A stretch of 64,000 nucleotides of DNA from Taishania sp965247975 (GTDB lineage Bacteria; Bacteroidota; Bacteroidia; Flavobacteriales_D; Crocinitomicaceae), in NCBI GenBank assembly GCA_965247975.1, contig OZ252050.1:2294001-2358000 (forward strand), given 5' to 3'. The notes under the pieces were generated by a model, which was not told the DNA's origin, made no database searches, and saw only the letters and a list, made by a program, of their open reading frames with translations. The position numbers and the translations under genes were made by a program. Shown piece after piece: positions 62,019-64,000 of this stretch. Position 1 is the stretch's first letter, and each line of letters begins with the position of its first letter.

Positions 62019-63856
62019 TGGATAGTTTCATTCAATTATTACCCGATCACATTGCAAATCAAATTGCCGCTGGAGAAGTAATCCAACGTCCAGCTTCGGT
62101 TGTCAAAGAATTGATGGAGAATGCATTAGATGCTGGAGCCACCAAGGTTGATGTGATTATCAAAGATGCTGGAAAGACGCTTATTCATGTCATAGACAAT
62201 GGAAAAGGAATGTCGAAAGCAGACGCGGAATTGTGTTTTGCACGTCACGCCACAAGCAAGGTGAAATCGGCTGAAGATCTTTTTGCTCTCACCACCAAAG
62301 GATTTCGTGGCGAAGCGCTAGCGAGTATTGCTGCCATTGCACATGTTACGCTAAAAACAAAACAATCTAATAACGCAACGGGATATTTGGTTCACATCGA
62401 AGGAACTCAAGTAATTTCTTCGGAAGAAACGGTTTGTCCAGATGGCTCTTCGTTTGAAGTGAAAAACCTTTTTTTCAATGTGCCAGCGCGTAGGAATTTC
62501 TTGAAATCACCAGATGTTGAATTTCGCCACATCAAAGATGAATTTGAACGTGTCATTTTGGCTCATCCTGATATTCAGTTTACTTTGACCCACAATGGAA
62601 CAGAAGTGTATCAATTGCCAAGCGTCGTGTTGCGAAAAAGAATTGTGGATTTGATTGGAGACCGACAAAACGAACGTCTTGTGCCAATTGAAGAAGCAAC
62701 TGATATCGTTAAAATTCATGGATTTGTAGTGAAACCAGAATTTGCGCGTAAAACACGTGGCGAACAATTTTTATTTGTAAATAATCGCTTTTTCAAAGAT
62801 GGATTTTTTCATCATGCAATTACTAAAGCATTCGATGGACTTATTCAGCCCAAATCGTATCCTGGTTATTTTCTTTATTTCACGATTGATCCGTCAAAAA
62901 TTGATGTGAATGTGCATCCAACGAAAACGGAAATTAAATTCGAAGAAGATCGATTCATATATGCTATTTTGGTAAGCTCCATTCGTCAAGCCCTTGGAAA
63001 ATACAACGTCGCTCCTACCCTTGATTTTGAGCGCGAAACAAGTTTTGATATTCCGAATGCAATGCGCAACATGCCCGTTTCTGCTCCAACGATTAAGGTG
63101 GATGAAACGTATAATCCGTTCAAAACCTTTTCAAATCCATCGACTGGTGTTAGAACATCTGGACAATCTCCAGCCATTCAAGCCCATGGATTTGGTCAAA
63201 CAAAAGCCGAAAAAGCTGATTGGGAGAATTTTTATAAAATTGAAGAAATCGCTGAAGTTGAAGAAGTTGCTTCGGAAGAAATTGCTTTTTCTGATTCGAC
63301 GGAACATGTAGATCAATTCATTTTTCGCAATCCATATTTGATTTTGCCTGTAAAAAATGGCCTCATGTACATCCACGCGAGACGTGCCAATGAGCGAATT
63401 TTGTACGATAACATGATGGCACAGTTTATTTCAACGCCCATTGCTTCACAAACCTTACTTTTTCCAGTTGAAAAGGAAATTTCTTCGCGCGAAAAAGCGA
63501 TTTGGCAAGAACATGAAAATTTGCTAAACAGACTTGGTTTCGTTGGAGTTATTGAGAACGATGATCTGCATATATCCGCTGTGCCTAGCATTTTGCAAGA
63601 AGAAGCGATCACGGAATGCATAGACATGTTATTTCAAACTGTTTCATTTCAAGACATTGATAAAGGTGATGTGGCGCACATGTTTGTGGAAAGCATTGCG
63701 AAGAACGCCAGTAAAGCAGCTTTGAAATTTAAAACCAAGGAATCCGTTCAAAGCCTTGTAGAGCAATTATTTCAATGTCATGAACATGTGTTTACCTCCA
63801 ATGGCAAACGCATTTTAAAAACAATATCTTTGGATGAAATTCATCAAAATTTTTAA
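62018..63856 (+). CDS. mutL: DNA mismatch repair protein MutL
   Basis: A 612-residue MutL homologue. The N-terminal GHKL ATPase has Glu34 and Asn35 in ELMENALDAGA, DNGKGMSKAD, and GFRGEALASIAAIA. The central NVPARRNFLKS and PTKTEIKFEE motifs are normal. The C-terminal dimer domain lacks the DQHA-x2-E-x4-E endonuclease motif: the equivalent reads YIHARRANERILYDN. A TTG three bases upstream is also in frame, but ATG 62018 overlaps the previous stop (TGATG) and is better. Confidence 0.95.
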   Translation: MDSFIQLLPDHIANQIAAGEVIQRPASVVKELMENALDAGATKVDVIIKDAGKTLIHVIDNGKGMSKADAELCFARHATSKVKSAEDLFALTTKGFRGEALASIAAIAHVTLKTKQSNNATGYLVHIEGTQVISSEETVCPDGSSFEVKNLFFNVPARRNFLKSPDVEFRHIKDEFERVILAHPDIQFTLTHNGTEVYQLPSVVLRKRIVDLIGDRQNERLVPIEEATDIVKIHGFVVKPEFARKTRGEQFLFVNNRFFKDGFFHHAITKAFDGLIQPKSYPGYFLYFTIDPSKIDVNVHPTKTEIKFEEDRFIYAILVSSIRQALGKYNVAPTLDFERETSFDIPNAMRNMPVSAPTIKVDETYNPFKTFSNPSTGVRTSGQSPAIQAHGFGQTKAEKADWENFYKIEEIAEVEEVASEEIAFSDSTEHVDQFIFRNPYLILPVKNGLMYIHARRANERILYDNMMAQFISTPIASQTLLFPVEKEISSREKAIWQEHENLLNRLGFVGVIENDDLHISAVPSILQEEAITECIDMLFQTVSFQDIDKGDVAHMFVESIAKNASKAALKFKTKESVQSLVEQLFQCHEHVFTSNGKRILKTISLDEIHQNF

Positions 63857-63858
63857 GT

Positions 63859-64000
63859 ATGTTCAATAACATTCCAGTAGTAACAAAAAACTTGTTGATC
63901 ATTAATATTTTGGTGTATATCATCACGATTGTCTTTGCTCAAAAATCGGGAAATGCGGAGCTTGCCAATCAACTAAGTGCGCATTATTTCAATTCTCCTA
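63859..64000 (+). CDS. Rhomboid-family intramembrane serine protease, N-terminal part
   Basis: The frame starts with ATG 63859, two bases after the mutL stop, and runs off the window. The visible 47 residues begin MFNNIPVVTKNLLIINILVY, the typical first transmembrane segment of Bacteroidota rhomboid proteases. The catalytic Ser and His lie beyond the window. It is probably co-transcribed with mutL. Confidence 0.8.
   Translation, partial: MFNNIPVVTKNLLIINILVYIITIVFAQKSGNAELANQLSAHYFNSP

Noticed and set aside
1..64000. CRISPR arrays, tRNA and rRNA genes
   Set aside because: No regularly spaced direct repeats with unique spacers, no cloverleaf-like sequence, and no rRNA signature was seen on either strand. 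A tRNA could be missed by eye.

Overview
The window is a low-GC chromosome segment from a Bacteroidota bacterium, most likely a flavobacterial lineage such as Crocinitomicaceae (inferred). The signs are several proteins with type IX secretion (T9SS) C-terminal sorting domains (at 21.2, 27.3, 40.0 and 45.3 kb), promoters of the Bacteroidota type (TTG, about 19 bases, then TAnnTTTG; textbook example before the SRP RNA at 57978-58007), starts without Shine-Dalgarno sequences, and family-specific genes such as the DUF4293 protein. There is one RNA gene (SRP RNA at 58012-58108) and I saw no tRNA, rRNA or CRISPR array.

0-12 kb is housekeeping: trxB, clpP and clpX, a parE-parC (topoisomerase IV) operon, and a bestrophin-carbonic anhydrase pair. 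12.3-25.2 kb is a surface glycan and lipid region: a four-gene plus-strand operon (Wzz-like, O-antigen ligase-like, SGNH-like, polysaccharide deacetylase), a four-gene minus-strand operon (secreted arylsulfotransferase-like protein, B12-binding radical SAM enzyme, methyltransferase, SPASM-type radical SAM enzyme), and two glycosyltransferases. 25.2-31.6 kb holds small unknowns, a large T9SS adhesin-like protein, and a VOC-family gene beside a fragment of another.

The most interesting region is 32.3-39.9 kb. It is an integron-like array: about six or seven cassettes of roughly 0.9-1.3 kb, all read on the minus strand, separated by six attC-like imperfect palindromes (68-181 bp), and headed by a half-site and a decayed tyrosine recombinase on the same strand (39607-39918). 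The bases outside each core box match the far end of the same cassette rather than the other side of the same palindrome, which is what integron recombination between G and TT of the GTT core would leave. Cargo includes a zinc metallopeptidase, a tautomerase plus FMN reductase, a DUF4259 protein, a DUF7832 protein, a lipoprotein and several unknowns.

40-64 kb returns to core genes: a T9SS beta-helix protein, the pyrR-pyrB-STAS-rnz operon, a second T9SS protein, an outer-membrane/lipoprotein trio, an ABC-F ATPase, a DUF4293 protein, a membrane mannosyltransferase-like protein, aroC, a phosphohexomutase, ornithine aminotransferase, SRP RNA, an O-methyltransferase, an RluA-type pseudouridine synthase, threonine aldolase, mutL and the start of a rhomboid protease. 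Two copies of a MITE-like repeat with matching terminal inverted repeats lie at 13251-13583 and 27074-27258. All calls come from reading the sequence; no database search was possible.
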